From an uncultured Collinsella sp. (lineage in GTDB: Bacteria > Actinomycetota > Coriobacteriia > Coriobacteriales > Coriobacteriaceae), in the NCBI GenBank assembly GCA_902482185.1, contig CABSZR010000089.1, positions 1 to 6,327 on the forward strand: a DNA stretch of 6,327 nt. Reading direction: 5' to 3'. Within the stretch, counting starts at the first letter, position 1. Each line of letters starts with the position of its first letter. A program made the translations under genes and the position numbers. The notes below the pieces were generated by a model, which made no database searches, was not told the origin of the DNA, and worked only from the letters and a program-made list of their open reading frames with translations. This document shows positions 1 to 6,018 of the stretch, piece after piece.

Positions 1-219
1 ACCCCTCTGCGCTCCATGCGGCTCGACACGCCTAACACGCACGGTACGGGCTGCACGCTCTCCTCGGCCGTAGCAGCTTTTCTCGCCCATGGATTGCCTC
101 TGGACGAAGCGGTCGTCTGCGCCAAGGAGTACATCAATGCCGCAATCATCGCCGGAGCCGAATACGAAATCGGCAAGGGTCACGGCCCTGTGCACCATTT
201 CTTCAACTTCTGGGAATAA
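1..219 (+). CDS. thiD: Hydroxymethylpyrimidine/phosphomethylpyrimidine kinase, C-terminal fragment
   Basis: This is the last 72 residues of a ThiD-type kinase; the 5' part lies outside the window. ThiD phosphorylates HMP and then HMP-phosphate with ATP to give HMP-PP, the pyrimidine half of thiamine, in the cytoplasm. The fragment opens with [18 protein letters not shown]. The [10 protein letters not shown] segment is the ribokinase-fold anion-hole and catalytic loop, in which ThiD carries a Cys where most PfkB kinases carry Asp. The end, [15 protein letters not shown], is the usual C-terminus of Bacteroidota ThiD, so the gene is complete at this end and stops at TAA 217-219. An ATG at 16 is internal and not a start. 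The hairpin at 264-286 terminates it, so it is probably not cotranscribed with the next gene. A fusion to another thiamine protein upstream cannot be excluded. Confidence 0.93.
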   Translation, partial: TPLRSMRLDTPNTHGTGCTLSSAVAAFLAHGLPLDEAVVCAKEYINAAIIAGAEYEIGKGHGPVHHFFNFWE

Positions 220-263
220 GAGCGGGGCAGTACACCGAAACGGCGGAAATATTGTGCGAAGTG

Positions 264-294
264 GGGATATTTTATGAAAATATCCCTATTTTTG
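264..294 (+). terminator. Intrinsic terminator after thiD
   Basis: A perfect 10-bp inverted repeat, GGGATATTTT (264-273) and AAAATATCCC (277-286), encloses a 3-base ATG loop. It is followed by TATTTTTG. The stem is AT-rich apart from its GGG/CCC base, but it lies 45 bases after the thiD stop and has a U-rich tail, which fits a Rho-independent terminator. The ATG at 274, which would give the next gene its longest frame, is the loop of this hairpin. Confidence 0.65.
287..294 (+). promoter_or_regulatory. Possible Bacteroidota -7 box for the pRiA4b-like gene and miaA
   Basis: TATTTTTG matches the Bacteroidota -7 consensus TAnnTTTG and would start transcription near 300, giving a leader of about 35 bases to the ATG at 334. 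No TTTG or TTG lies at the proper distance upstream, because that region is the terminator stem. The same bases also serve as the U-tract of that terminator, so the match may be incidental. Confidence 0.3.
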
Positions 295-333
295 CTTATT
301 CAAACAATGTACAAAACACGAAGAGATATGTCA

Positions 334-834
334 ATGGTTTTCAAATTCCGAATGTTGAGCGATGAAAACGACCATTTCGTCCGCGACTACGAGGTGCCGT
401 ACGATATGACGCTGCTCGGGTTTCATGAGTTCATCACGCGTTCGCTTGGCTATGAAGAGGGGATGTCTTCGTTCTTCACGGCCGACAAGCAGTGGAACCG
501 GTTGCGCGAATTCACGCTGATGGACATGGGAGATAATTCAGAGGACGCTCCTCTGCCGATGGCGGACATAACGCTCGGTCAGTTGATTCACAACAATCGC
601 GACCGGCTGATCTACCAGTTCGACCTCATGGGCGACCGGGCGTACTACCTCGAACTGACCGAAGCCAAAAAGCCGGAGCAAGGGATGGAATATCCGCGCG
701 TAGCTTTCGAGCACGCCCCGGCTCCCGATCAGTTCGATCCCGACGCCAATGAGTCGGAAGGCTCTATTTTCGAGGAGATGATGGGCGACTTCAGTTCGTT
801 CGAAGGCGACGACAATTACAGCGACGATGACTGA
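334..834 (+). CDS. Plasmid pRiA4b ORF-3-like family protein (acidic, function unknown)
   Basis: The 166-residue product begins MVFKFRMLSDENDHFVRDYE. This resembles the start of the pRiA4b ORF-3-like family (also labelled IS1096 passenger TnpR-like), a small alpha/beta domain common in Bacteroidota whose biochemical role is not established. Supporting features are the MTLLGFHEFI helix, the SSFFTADKQW segment, a TLGQLI motif and the IYQFDLMGDRAYYLEL strand pair. The last 45 or so residues are a strongly acidic, probably disordered tail ending NYSDDD. No signal peptide or membrane segment is visible, so it should be cytoplasmic. ATG 334 is chosen because AAGAGA (321-326) sits 7 bases before it and homologues start this way. 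ATG 328 is possible, while ATG 274 lies in a terminator loop. The stop overlaps the miaA start by 8 bases, which implies cotranscription and translational coupling. Despite the family label there is no resolvase signature here. Confidence 0.8.
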   Translation: MVFKFRMLSDENDHFVRDYEVPYDMTLLGFHEFITRSLGYEEGMSSFFTADKQWNRLREFTLMDMGDNSEDAPLPMADITLGQLIHNNRDRLIYQFDLMGDRAYYLELTEAKKPEQGMEYPRVAFEHAPAPDQFDPDANESEGSIFEEMMGDFSSFEGDDNYSDDD

Positions 835-1729
835 CAAGCGGCTCGTCGTTTTGGTCGGCGCAACGGGGTCGGGTAAAACGGATCTGAGCATTCGCCTGGC
901 AAAGCATTACCGGGCGCCGATCCTTTCGACCGATTCCCGGCAAGTGTATAGGGGAATGCCGATCGGTACAGCACAGCCCACGAATGAACAATTAAAAGCC
1001 ATTGAACACCATTTTATTGCCACACTCGACATACAGCAGGACTTCAACTGTGGGCAATACGAAGTGCAGGCGCTCGAACTGCTTCGGCAACTGTTCGTAC
1101 GGCACGATACGGTAATCGCGGTCGGAGGATCGGGATTGTATGTGAAGGCTCTTTGCGAGGGGATGGACGACCTGCCGGAAGCCGACCCGGAATTGCGGAG
1201 AACACTCCGACAGCGACTTGCGAATGAAGGCCTCGAATCGCTGGGCGAAGAGTTGAAGCGGCTCGATCCGGTTTATTATGCGCAGGTCGATCGGAGCAAT
1301 CCTGCACGTGTCGTGCGGGCATTGGAGGTATGTCTGCAAACCGGACGTCCCTATTCGGAACAGCGGACAAAGCCCCGACGCGAACGGAACTTCCGAATCC
1401 TTAAAATCGGAACCGACGTTCCCCGTGCCGAACTCTACGGGCGAATCGATCGCCGCGTGGACGAAATGCTGGCAGAAGGACTGGAGGTCGAAGCCCGTCG
1501 GCTCTATCCCTACAAACACCTGAACGCCCTGCAAACGGTAGGGTATAAGGAGTTGTTCGCCTACTTCGACGGACGATGCAGCCGCGACGAGGCAGTGGAG
1601 CTTATCAAACGAAACACGCGCCGCTACGCCAAACGGCAGCTCACCTGGTTCCGCCGCGACCCGGAAATCTTCTGGACCCCACCCGGCGACACTGATAAAA
1701 TCATAGCATATATCGACGGGACGTTGTAA
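827..1729 (+). CDS. miaA: tRNA dimethylallyltransferase MiaA
   Basis: The 300-residue product is full length for MiaA, which transfers a dimethylallyl group from DMAPP to N6 of A37 in tRNAs that read UNN codons. Visible motifs in order are the P-loop GATGSGKT (11-18), STDSRQVYRGMPIGTAQPT (34-52, with the conserved Asp-Ser that binds the target base and prenyl substrate), GGSGLYVKAL (100-109), NPARVVRALE (158-167), LQTVGYKE (235-242) and NTRRYAKRQLTWFRR (263-277), a basic tRNA-contacting stretch. The start ATG 827 lies inside the end of the upstream gene (ATGACTGA overlap) and yields MTDKRLVVLVGATG, the expected spacing to the P-loop. The two genes therefore form a coupled operon. Directly downstream is tRNA-Leu(UAA), a member of the tRNA class MiaA modifies. 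That tRNA has its own promoter, which overlaps the miaA stop. No defects were seen. Confidence 0.97.
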   Translation: MTDKRLVVLVGATGSGKTDLSIRLAKHYRAPILSTDSRQVYRGMPIGTAQPTNEQLKAIEHHFIATLDIQQDFNCGQYEVQALELLRQLFVRHDTVIAVGGSGLYVKALCEGMDDLPEADPELRRTLRQRLANEGLESLGEELKRLDPVYYAQVDRSNPARVVRALEVCLQTGRPYSEQRTKPRRERNFRILKIGTDVPRAELYGRIDRRVDEMLAEGLEVEARRLYPYKHLNALQTVGYKELFAYFDGRCSRDEAVELIKRNTRRYAKRQLTWFRRDPEIFWTPPGDTDKIIAYIDGTL

Positions 1730-1753
1730 ATCAGTAAATTTTTGTTACTTTTG
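1723..1753 (+). promoter_or_regulatory. Bacteroidota-type promoter of tRNA-Leu
   Basis: GTTG (1723-1726), 19 bases, then TACTTTTG (1746-1753) fits the Bacteroidota sigma consensus TTTG-N19-21-TAnnTTTG, with an exact -7 box. The predicted start near 1760 is about 18 bases before the mature tRNA. The -33 box overlaps the miaA stop codon, so the tRNA can be transcribed independently of miaA. Confidence 0.75.
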
Positions 1754-1777
1754 TCCCGTCTTTTTCCGAAGACGGCT

Positions 1778-1863
1778 GCTCGGATGGTGGAATAGGTAGA
1801 CACGCCGGACTTAAAATCCTGTGGCCAGCAATGGCCGTGCGGGTTCGATTCCCGCTCCGAGTA
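1778..1863 (+). tRNA. tRNA-Leu (anticodon UAA)
   Basis: The gene spans 86 bases and folds as a class II tRNA. The acceptor arms are GCTCGGA (1778-1784) and TCCGAGT (1856-1862), with a terminal G-U pair as in other Leu tRNAs, followed by discriminator A1863. The D-loop carries AATAGGTAGA. The anticodon loop CTTAAAA gives UAA, reading UUA and, by wobble, UUG. The long variable arm TGGCCA-GCAA-TGGCCG has a GNRA-type loop, and the T-arm is GCGGG-TTCGATT-CCCGC. The anticodon stem CCGGA/TCCTG has one C-U mismatch at its second pair. A trailing CCA is not encoded. The TAAAA loop with A37 is the type of substrate MiaA prenylates. Confidence 0.96.
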
Positions 1864-1866
1864 CGG

Positions 1867-1905
1867 ACCGACCGCTAATCGCAAGATTAGCGGTCGGTTT
1901 TATTT
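1867..1905 (+). terminator. Intrinsic terminator of tRNA-Leu
   Basis: A perfect stem of 13 bp pairs CCGACCGCTAATC (1868-1880) with GATTAGCGGTCGG (1885-1897) around a GCAA tetraloop. It extends to 14 bp with A1867-T1898 and is followed by TTTTATTTT. It begins 4 bases after the tRNA 3' end and is a textbook Rho-independent terminator. Confidence 0.92.
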
Positions 1906-2109
1906 TCACAGACCACAATCTGACGTCATACAGAGAGCGATACGTTTTCGACCGGGTTTCAACTTTCAAACGATTGCCGACCGTACGATAAATTTTCGGA
2001 CAACAACAACCTTGTTTTAACTTTTAATAAGGAAAAGCGATATACTACCAACCTATATCTACCGGGAAATAGATTTTAGCCCTTGCCATATTTATTTAGA
2101 AGCAAGAAA
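1906..2109. other. Intergenic spacer without a recognisable gene
   Basis: About 200 AT-rich bases lie between the tRNA terminator and the rho promoter. I see no plausible coding frame, RNA gene or repeat family in it. The only structure is a weak ATCTA/TAGAT pairing around 2057-2073. Together with the promoter and leader it forms a gene-free stretch of roughly 310 bases before rho. Confidence 0.6.
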
Positions 2110-2139
2110 TTTGCAATTAAAAATATTTAGCTATCTTTG
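2110..2139 (+). promoter_or_regulatory. Bacteroidota-type rho promoter
   Basis: TTTG (2110-2113), 18 bases, then TATCTTTG (2132-2139) matches the Bacteroidota -33/-7 pattern, with an exact TAnnTTTG box in an AT-rich surround. The predicted start is near 2146, leaving a leader of about 70 bases before the rho ATG. Confidence 0.75.
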
Positions 2140-2153
2140 CCACACAATCCGAC

Positions 2154-2173
2154 AACCGATCATCCGATCGGTT
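2154..2173 (+). promoter_or_regulatory. Small hairpin in the rho 5' leader
   Basis: AACCGAT (2154-2160) and ATCGGTT (2167-2173) form a perfect 7-bp stem with a CATCCG loop, close to the predicted 5' end of the rho mRNA. Rho is autoregulated in several bacteria through its leader, but nothing here proves that role. The hairpin may simply stabilise the transcript. Confidence 0.3.
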
Positions 2174-2215
2174 TCATCACCCACTTAATATATCCAACAT
2201 TTTATTCGGACAAAT

Positions 2216-3847
2216 ATGCAAGACCTTAAAGCACTTGAAGGCAAGAGTCTGGCTGAATTGCGTGAAATAGGCAAGGCACTGGGAATCCCTCACCTTATGA
2301 TGAAAAAAAAGGACCTTATCGAAAAAATTCTGAATTTCACGCAGGACAGAGGCGTTGCGGATACCGAAACGCAACAAAGCCCCGCCGAAGCTCCCAAGAA
2401 AACCCGTCGGCCGCGTATTGCCAAGACGGAATCCACTCAGGCCTCCGTCGAAATACGGGAGCAACCCGCCGCACAGACCACGACGACACCGACTCCCGCA
2501 GCGCCAAAAGAGGGCGGTAAACGCCGTGGCCGTCCCTCCCGCAAGGAACAGGCCGCCCCTTCATTCGCAGACACAGATACTTCCAAACCAGAGATAAAAA
2601 AAATCGCCCTGGACGGCGAAACGTGTCCAGGAATGCACGAGGAACCGCAGACACTCCCCACAACGCATCCAACGGAAGAGATCATTACCAAAGACGATTT
2701 TGCGGGAGAAATCGCCGGTGAAGGCGTTCTGGAGGTAATGCCGGACGGCTACGGGTTCCTGCGCTCGGCAGACTACAACTACCTGAACTCCCCGGACGAC
2801 ATCTACGTTTCTCCTTCACAGATCAAGCTCTTCGGACTGAAGGCGGGCGACACGGTGACCGGCACGATCCGCCCGCCCAAAGAGGGCGAGAAGTATTTCC
2901 CGCTGGTGCGCGTGACGGACATCAACGGACTGGAACCGGAGTACATCCGCGATCGCGTACAGTTCGAATTCATGACCCCGCTTTTCCCGAGCGAAAAATT
3001 CTGTCTCACGGGCAACGGCCACAACAACCTCTCGTGCCGCATCGTGGATCTCTTCTCGCCGATCGGCAAGGGTCAGCGTGGCTTGATCGTGTCCCCGCCC
3101 AAGGCCGGCAAGACCACAATCCTCAAGAAGATCTGCCAGTCTATCTCGATTAACAACCCCGAGGTGCACCTCATCTGCCTGCTCGTCGACGAGCGCCCCG
3201 AAGAGGTCACCGATATGCAGCGCTCCATCAAGGGCGAGGTCGTGGCCTCGACCTTCGATATGCCCGCCGACAACCACACTCGTGTGGCAGAGCTCGTCAT
3301 CGAGCGCGCCAAGCGCATCGTGGAGCTGGGCGGCGATGTCGTGGTGGTGCTCGACTCCATCACGCGTCTTGCCCGCGCCTACAACTTGGCGGCGCCCGCC
3401 TCGGGCCGCATCCTTTCGGGCGGCGTCGATTCGGCGGCACTGTATCCGCCCAAGCGCTTCCTGGGCGCAGCCCGCAATATCGAGAACGGTGGCTCGCTCA
3501 CCATCCTGGCCTCTGCCCTCATCGACACCGGCTCCAAGATGGACGAGGTCATCTTTGAGGAGTTCAAGGGCACCGGCAACATGGAGCTCAAGCTCGACCG
3601 CGACCTGGCTGACCGCCGCATCTTCCCGGCTATCGACCCCGTTGCCTCCGGTACGCGTAACGAGGACCTGTTGGTTGACGAGCAGATGCGTCCGTTTGTC
3701 TTTGGCCTGCGTCGCATTCTTGCCGGCATGAACAACACCGAGCGCGCAGCTGCGTCGTTTATCAAGGGTCTTAAGGGCACCAACACCAACCAGGAGTTCC
3801 TGGTGCGTTCGGCCAAAAAGCACAGCGACTACGAGCAGACGTTCTAG
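2216..3847 (+). CDS. rho: Transcription termination factor Rho (apparent Bacteroidota/Coriobacteriia chimera)
   Basis: The 543-residue frame encodes a complete-looking Rho, the hexameric RNA-dependent ATPase that terminates transcription. Domains are a SAP-like Rho_N helical domain (about 3-40), a Lys/Pro/Thr-rich low-complexity linker (about 45-160) with a [10 protein letters not shown] basic patch, a cold-shock RNA-binding domain (about 168-234, [14 protein letters not shown]), and the RecA-like ATPase. The ATPase has Walker [10 protein letters not shown] (K299), the catalytic-Glu region LLVDERPEE (E326), Walker B VVVVLD (D380), Q-loop [10 protein letters not shown] (400-409), R-loop [15 protein letters not shown] (448-462) and the Arg-finger region SGTRNEDLL (R481). 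Residues up to about 280 look like Bacteroidota Rho. From about 290 on ([43 protein letters not shown]) the protein is of actinobacterial type. The start at ATG 2216 has an A-rich upstream and no Shine-Dalgarno, as usual in Bacteroidota. The whole reading frame probably does not exist in one organism. Confidence 0.93.
   Translation: MQDLKALEGKSLAELREIGKALGIPHLMMKKKDLIEKILNFTQDRGVADTETQQSPAEAPKKTRRPRIAKTESTQASVEIREQPAAQTTTTPTPAAPKEGGKRRGRPSRKEQAAPSFADTDTSKPEIKKIALDGETCPGMHEEPQTLPTTHPTEEIITKDDFAGEIAGEGVLEVMPDGYGFLRSADYNYLNSPDDIYVSPSQIKLFGLKAGDTVTGTIRPPKEGEKYFPLVRVTDINGLEPEYIRDRVQFEFMTPLFPSEKFCLTGNGHNNLSCRIVDLFSPIGKGQRGLIVSPPKAGKTTILKKICQSISINNPEVHLICLLVDERPEEVTDMQRSIKGEVVASTFDMPADNHTRVAELVIERAKRIVELGGDVVVVLDSITRLARAYNLAAPASGRILSGGVDSAALYPPKRFLGAARNIENGGSLTILASALIDTGSKMDEVIFEEFKGTGNMELKLDRDLADRRIFPAIDPVASGTRNEDLLVDEQMRPFVFGLRRILAGMNNTERAAASFIKGLKGTNTNQEFLVRSAKKHSDYEQTF
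3050..3110. other. Putative chimeric junction inside rho
   Basis: The switch between the two lineages lies in codons 279-298, around the conserved segment [19 protein letters not shown]. Upstream there are Bacteroidota-type protein sequence, promoters and SD-less starts. Downstream there are actinobacterial-type Rho sequence, SD-led genes, a sigma70-type promoter and a different codon style. Conserved rho DNA at this point could give two genomes a shared assembly word. The exact breakpoint cannot be placed because the segment is conserved in both lineages. Confidence 0.8.
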
Positions 3848-3884
3848 GTTGTCATCCACACGCAGCGATAGTCATCAATGCAAT

Positions 3885-3917
3885 AAAGGGTCGGGGCTTT
3901 GAGCCTCGGCCCTTTTC
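3885..3917 (+). terminator. Intrinsic terminator of rho
   Basis: AAAGGGTCGGGGC (3885-3897) pairs with GCCTCGGCCCTTT (3903-3915) over 13 bp, with two G-U wobbles, around a TTTGA loop. The stem runs into a TTTTCTAT tract. It lies 38 bases after the rho stop. Confidence 0.88.
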
Positions 3918-3995
3918 TATATCGCCGCTCCGCGCTTATTTTTGACCATAAGACTGGCAAGCAGCAGGTTTCCCGTTTCAATCCGACATCGTCGC

Positions 3996-4024
3996 TTGCA
4001 ATCGACAGGGCGGTTTCGCATAAT
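3996..4024 (+). promoter_or_regulatory. Sigma70-type promoter for the two downstream membrane-protein genes
   Basis: TTGCAA (3996-4001), an exact 17-base spacer, then CATAAT (4019-4024) gives 4 of 6 and 5 of 6 consensus matches at optimal spacing. The predicted start is near 4031. A short inverted repeat, AGCTT-TT-AAGCT (4025-4036), covers the initiation site and could be an operator or chance. This is a different promoter style from those left of the rho junction. Confidence 0.6.
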
Positions 4025-4030
4025 AGCTTT

Positions 4031-4160
4031 TAAGCTTCGCGACGGATAACGCAGATGAAACGAACCATATACCGTTGCTTTGGGGCATAGCCCCGCTTCA
4101 TCTTCTCTCGCGCAGCCAACTGAATGATGCGATTTGGGTGCTGGAAGATGGGGAGAGCTC
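4031..4160 (+). promoter_or_regulatory. Leader region of about 130 bases with nested hairpins
   Basis: Between the predicted start and ATG 4161 there is an outer 7-bp pairing, AGATGAA (4053-4059) with TTCATCT (4097-4103). It encloses an inner GGGGC-ATA-GCCCC hairpin (4082-4094). A tiny frame from ATG 4055 to TAG 4090 (MKRTIYRCFGA) ends inside the inner hairpin but lacks a good ribosome site. No U-tract follows, so it is not an obvious attenuator, and I recognise no known riboswitch. With the terminator and promoter it accounts for the 313-base gap between rho and the next gene. Confidence 0.35.
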
Positions 4161-5561
4161 ATGGCTTCTTCTGATGCAACACAACGAGCAGTCCTTGCCG
4201 GACTTTCGTGCGGGATCGGCCTGGCCGCCCCCGTGGTTATGTATGCCGCGATGCTGCCGTTTTCGTCGGTGAACGAGACGGTCGTGGCGGGTGCGGTTCC
4301 CTTCGCCGTGGGCGCGGTGGCGGGCGTGGGCATCTATGCCGCCTCGCTGGGTATCTCCGAGTATCGTGCGCAGCGTGAAGAGCGTCTGTTCCAGCCCGAT
4401 GCCATGGGCGGTGCCGCCAATCTCAATCAGCATCAAAGCGAGTTCAAGACCGCCTCGATTTCAGCTCAGCAGCAGGATGCGACTCCTTACGCTGCGGCTT
4501 CTGATTCTCAGGCTCAGGCGGAGCAGTCTACCTCGGCATTCCTTTCCGGCCTGACTGGTGCGTTCCAGCGCCGTCATGCCGATGATGGTGTCCCTACCAT
4601 CGCTCGAGCCGCAGATGCTATGGACGAGGACGAGGCTTGGTCCATGATCGACAGTATGCTTGACGACGATTCGCCGGTGAGCTGCGACCCTGCACACTCG
4701 CGCGACGTCTATCAAGTCGCCATCGACGAGCTCACCAACGGCGGGCAGACCGGCTCCTTCAATCGCGACGACATCGCCGCCGCGGCACGCGCCGTGTCTG
4801 GCTCCCAGGCCGCCCCTGCGGGCAGCACGGCGGCTTTCGTGGCACTCGTCGCCAACGCGGCAGCCAATAACGCCTACAGCGCTACCTCGGCGGACGCGAA
4901 CGCTTCTGCCGACAATTCGTACGTTGATGAAGCCATGGCCGCGGACGAGGAGCCCGTTGCCGCCCGCCGTGCCGCCGAGAGCTCGCTTTGGGGCGCTCCT
5001 GCTCAGCAGCAGGCGGCTGAGGCTGCGCCGTACAATGCAAACCTCGCCAGCATGCCTATCATCTCCGGTGCCGCGGACATCGATCTCGATGACCTCGATG
5101 AGCCTGCAGCCATCACCGCATCGATTGATGCCCAAGATCGCATCGACACCGGCGACCTTCCGGATGCCTCGCTCGAGGTTGATGTTCCCATGGCCGATTA
5201 CTCGGGCCACGAGGACATGTGGGCCGCCGCCACCGCGATTCTGGATGAGATTGACGAGCCCGCTCCTGTTGCAGCCCCCGCTCACGTCGCTGCCCCTCAG
5301 TCTGCTGCCCCCGCCTATGTCGGCCGTCACAGCGCTGTGTTCCCCGAGGATACTGCTCGTATCTCGCGCGAGAGCATCGAGCGGGCCGAGGCTATTGCCG
5401 CCGGCATTATGGAAAACCGTCGTCACGAGCGCGTTAATCAGATCCTCGAGGAAGAGATCGAGCGCCTGCAGTCCTCTACCGCCAAGCGTACGGGCCGTGC
5501 CTACCTGAGCGTTATCGAGGGCGGTACCGCTAGCTTCGCACCGCTCCGCGCGGAGGCATAA
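4161..5561 (+). CDS. Uncharacterised two-helix membrane protein with long acidic Ala-rich tail
   Basis: I do not recognise this 466-residue protein. From ATG 4161 the N-terminus is MASSDATQR, followed by two hydrophobic helices (about 10-32 and 40-63) joined by a short loop, then a basic-acidic stretch (SEYRAQREERLFQ). A membrane hairpin with both ends on the same side is likely, leaving about 390 residues probably in the cytoplasm. Residues 80-390 are Ala/Asp/Gln/Ser/Pro-rich, acidic and low in complexity. They contain two related motifs, DEDEAWSMIDSMLDDD (around W160) and HEDMWAAATAILDEID (around W354). The C-terminal part (about 400-445, SRESIERAEAIAAGIMENRR then NQILEEEIERL) is highly charged and helical, possibly a coiled coil, followed by AYLSVIEGG. 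GGGGAG (4150-4155) five bases upstream selects ATG 4161 over the in-frame TTG 4134. It is probably cotranscribed with the VanZ-like gene 7 bases downstream. A scaffold or envelope role is conceivable but unproven. Confidence 0.82.
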   Translation: MASSDATQRAVLAGLSCGIGLAAPVVMYAAMLPFSSVNETVVAGAVPFAVGAVAGVGIYAASLGISEYRAQREERLFQPDAMGGAANLNQHQSEFKTASISAQQQDATPYAAASDSQAQAEQSTSAFLSGLTGAFQRRHADDGVPTIARAADAMDEDEAWSMIDSMLDDDSPVSCDPAHSRDVYQVAIDELTNGGQTGSFNRDDIAAAARAVSGSQAAPAGSTAAFVALVANAAANNAYSATSADANASADNSYVDEAMAADEEPVAARRAAESSLWGAPAQQQAAEAAPYNANLASMPIISGAADIDLDDLDEPAAITASIDAQDRIDTGDLPDASLEVDVPMADYSGHEDMWAAATAILDEIDEPAPVAAPAHVAAPQSAAPAYVGRHSAVFPEDTARISRESIERAEAIAAGIMENRRHERVNQILEEEIERLQSSTAKRTGRAYLSVIEGGTASFAPLRAEA

Positions 5562-5568
5562 CTTCTGC

Positions 5569-6018
5569 ATGGTTAAGATCAATCGAAAATGGGCGGTCGT
5601 GACCTGCCTGATGGCGCTCTTGATCTGGGGCAATTCGCTGGTTCCCGGCTCGGGGTCGGGCTCGCTGAGCCTAACGGTCATGGAAGCTATCCGCGGTTTC
5701 CTGCACAGCGTGGGACTTCCATATGAATGGGTGACCAACTTTGTTGTTCGCAAGTGCGCGCATTTTACCGAGTATATGGTGCTCGGCATCTTGGCAACGC
5801 ACGCCTTTGATTTTGAGGGCCGGCGCACCTTTGACGTGCTGCTGCCCACGGCGGTGTTCCTGCTGCTGATTCCCTCGATCGACGAGACGATTCAGCTCTT
5901 TGTGCCGGGACGCGCCGGCATGATCACCGATGTGATGATCGACTGCTGTGGAGCGGCAACGGGCGTTGTGCTCCGATATCTACTACGATCGCTCATATGT
6001 GCCAAAAAGGCCGCCTAG
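5569..6018 (+). CDS. VanZ-family integral membrane protein
   Basis: The 149-residue protein matches the VanZ-like family. That family is named after the teicoplanin-resistance protein VanZ, but most members have no assigned reaction and no van genes are nearby. Four membrane segments are visible, at about 8-22, 66-80, 88-110 and 118-142. Family hallmarks are WGNSLVPGSGSG after helix 1, VRKCAHFTEY (60-69) at the start of helix 2, and SIDETIQLFVPGRAG (103-117) leading to MITDVMIDCCGAATG (118-132) with its conserved Asp residues. The start ATG 5569 follows the previous stop (TAA 5559-5561) by 7 bases. The likely ribosome site GGAGG (5552-5556) lies in the last codons of the upstream gene, suggesting coupled translation. 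The final codons, AKKAA and the stop, are part of the terminator stem. The GGAGG-to-ATG gap of 12 bases is rather long. Confidence 0.9.
   Translation: MVKINRKWAVVTCLMALLIWGNSLVPGSGSGSLSLTVMEAIRGFLHSVGLPYEWVTNFVVRKCAHFTEYMVLGILATHAFDFEGRRTFDVLLPTAVFLLLIPSIDETIQLFVPGRAGMITDVMIDCCGAATGVVLRYLLRSLICAKKAA

Noticed and set aside
334..834. Mobile element suggested by the IS1096/TnpR and plasmid pRiA4b family names
   Set aside because: There are no terminal repeats, transposase, resolvase motif or target duplications. The gene sits in a tight housekeeping operon with miaA.
992..1534. Minus-strand frame of 180 codons opposite miaA
   Set aside because: It is antisense to an intact, motif-complete miaA and has no independent support.
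2816..3859. Minus-strand open frame of 347 codons opposite rho
   Set aside because: It lies fully antisense to a certain rho gene and shows no family features. It also crosses the lineage junction, so it cannot be a real gene in one organism.
4134..4160. Upstream TTG start adding nine residues to the Ala-rich protein
   Set aside because: GGGGAG lies five bases before ATG 4161, which is the stronger start. The added residues precede it without a ribosome site of their own.
4075..4272. Plus-strand 65-codon frame from TTG 4075 across the leader and start of the Ala-rich gene
   Set aside because: It uses a TTG start without a ribosome site, and its second half is an out-of-frame reading of the well-supported gene starting at 4161.
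4461..5849. Long minus-strand open frame of 462 codons opposite the Ala-rich protein and VanZ-like gene
   Set aside because: It is the antisense of GC-rich, codon-biased genes. It spans two genes with good ribosome sites, has no ribosome site or recognisable domain, and reads as Arg/Gly/Val-rich shadow sequence.
5569..6018. VanZ-like protein as a glycopeptide-resistance gene
   Set aside because: No vanHAX, vanR or vanS genes are present, and VanZ-family proteins are widespread in bacteria without such resistance. The family label alone does not support it.
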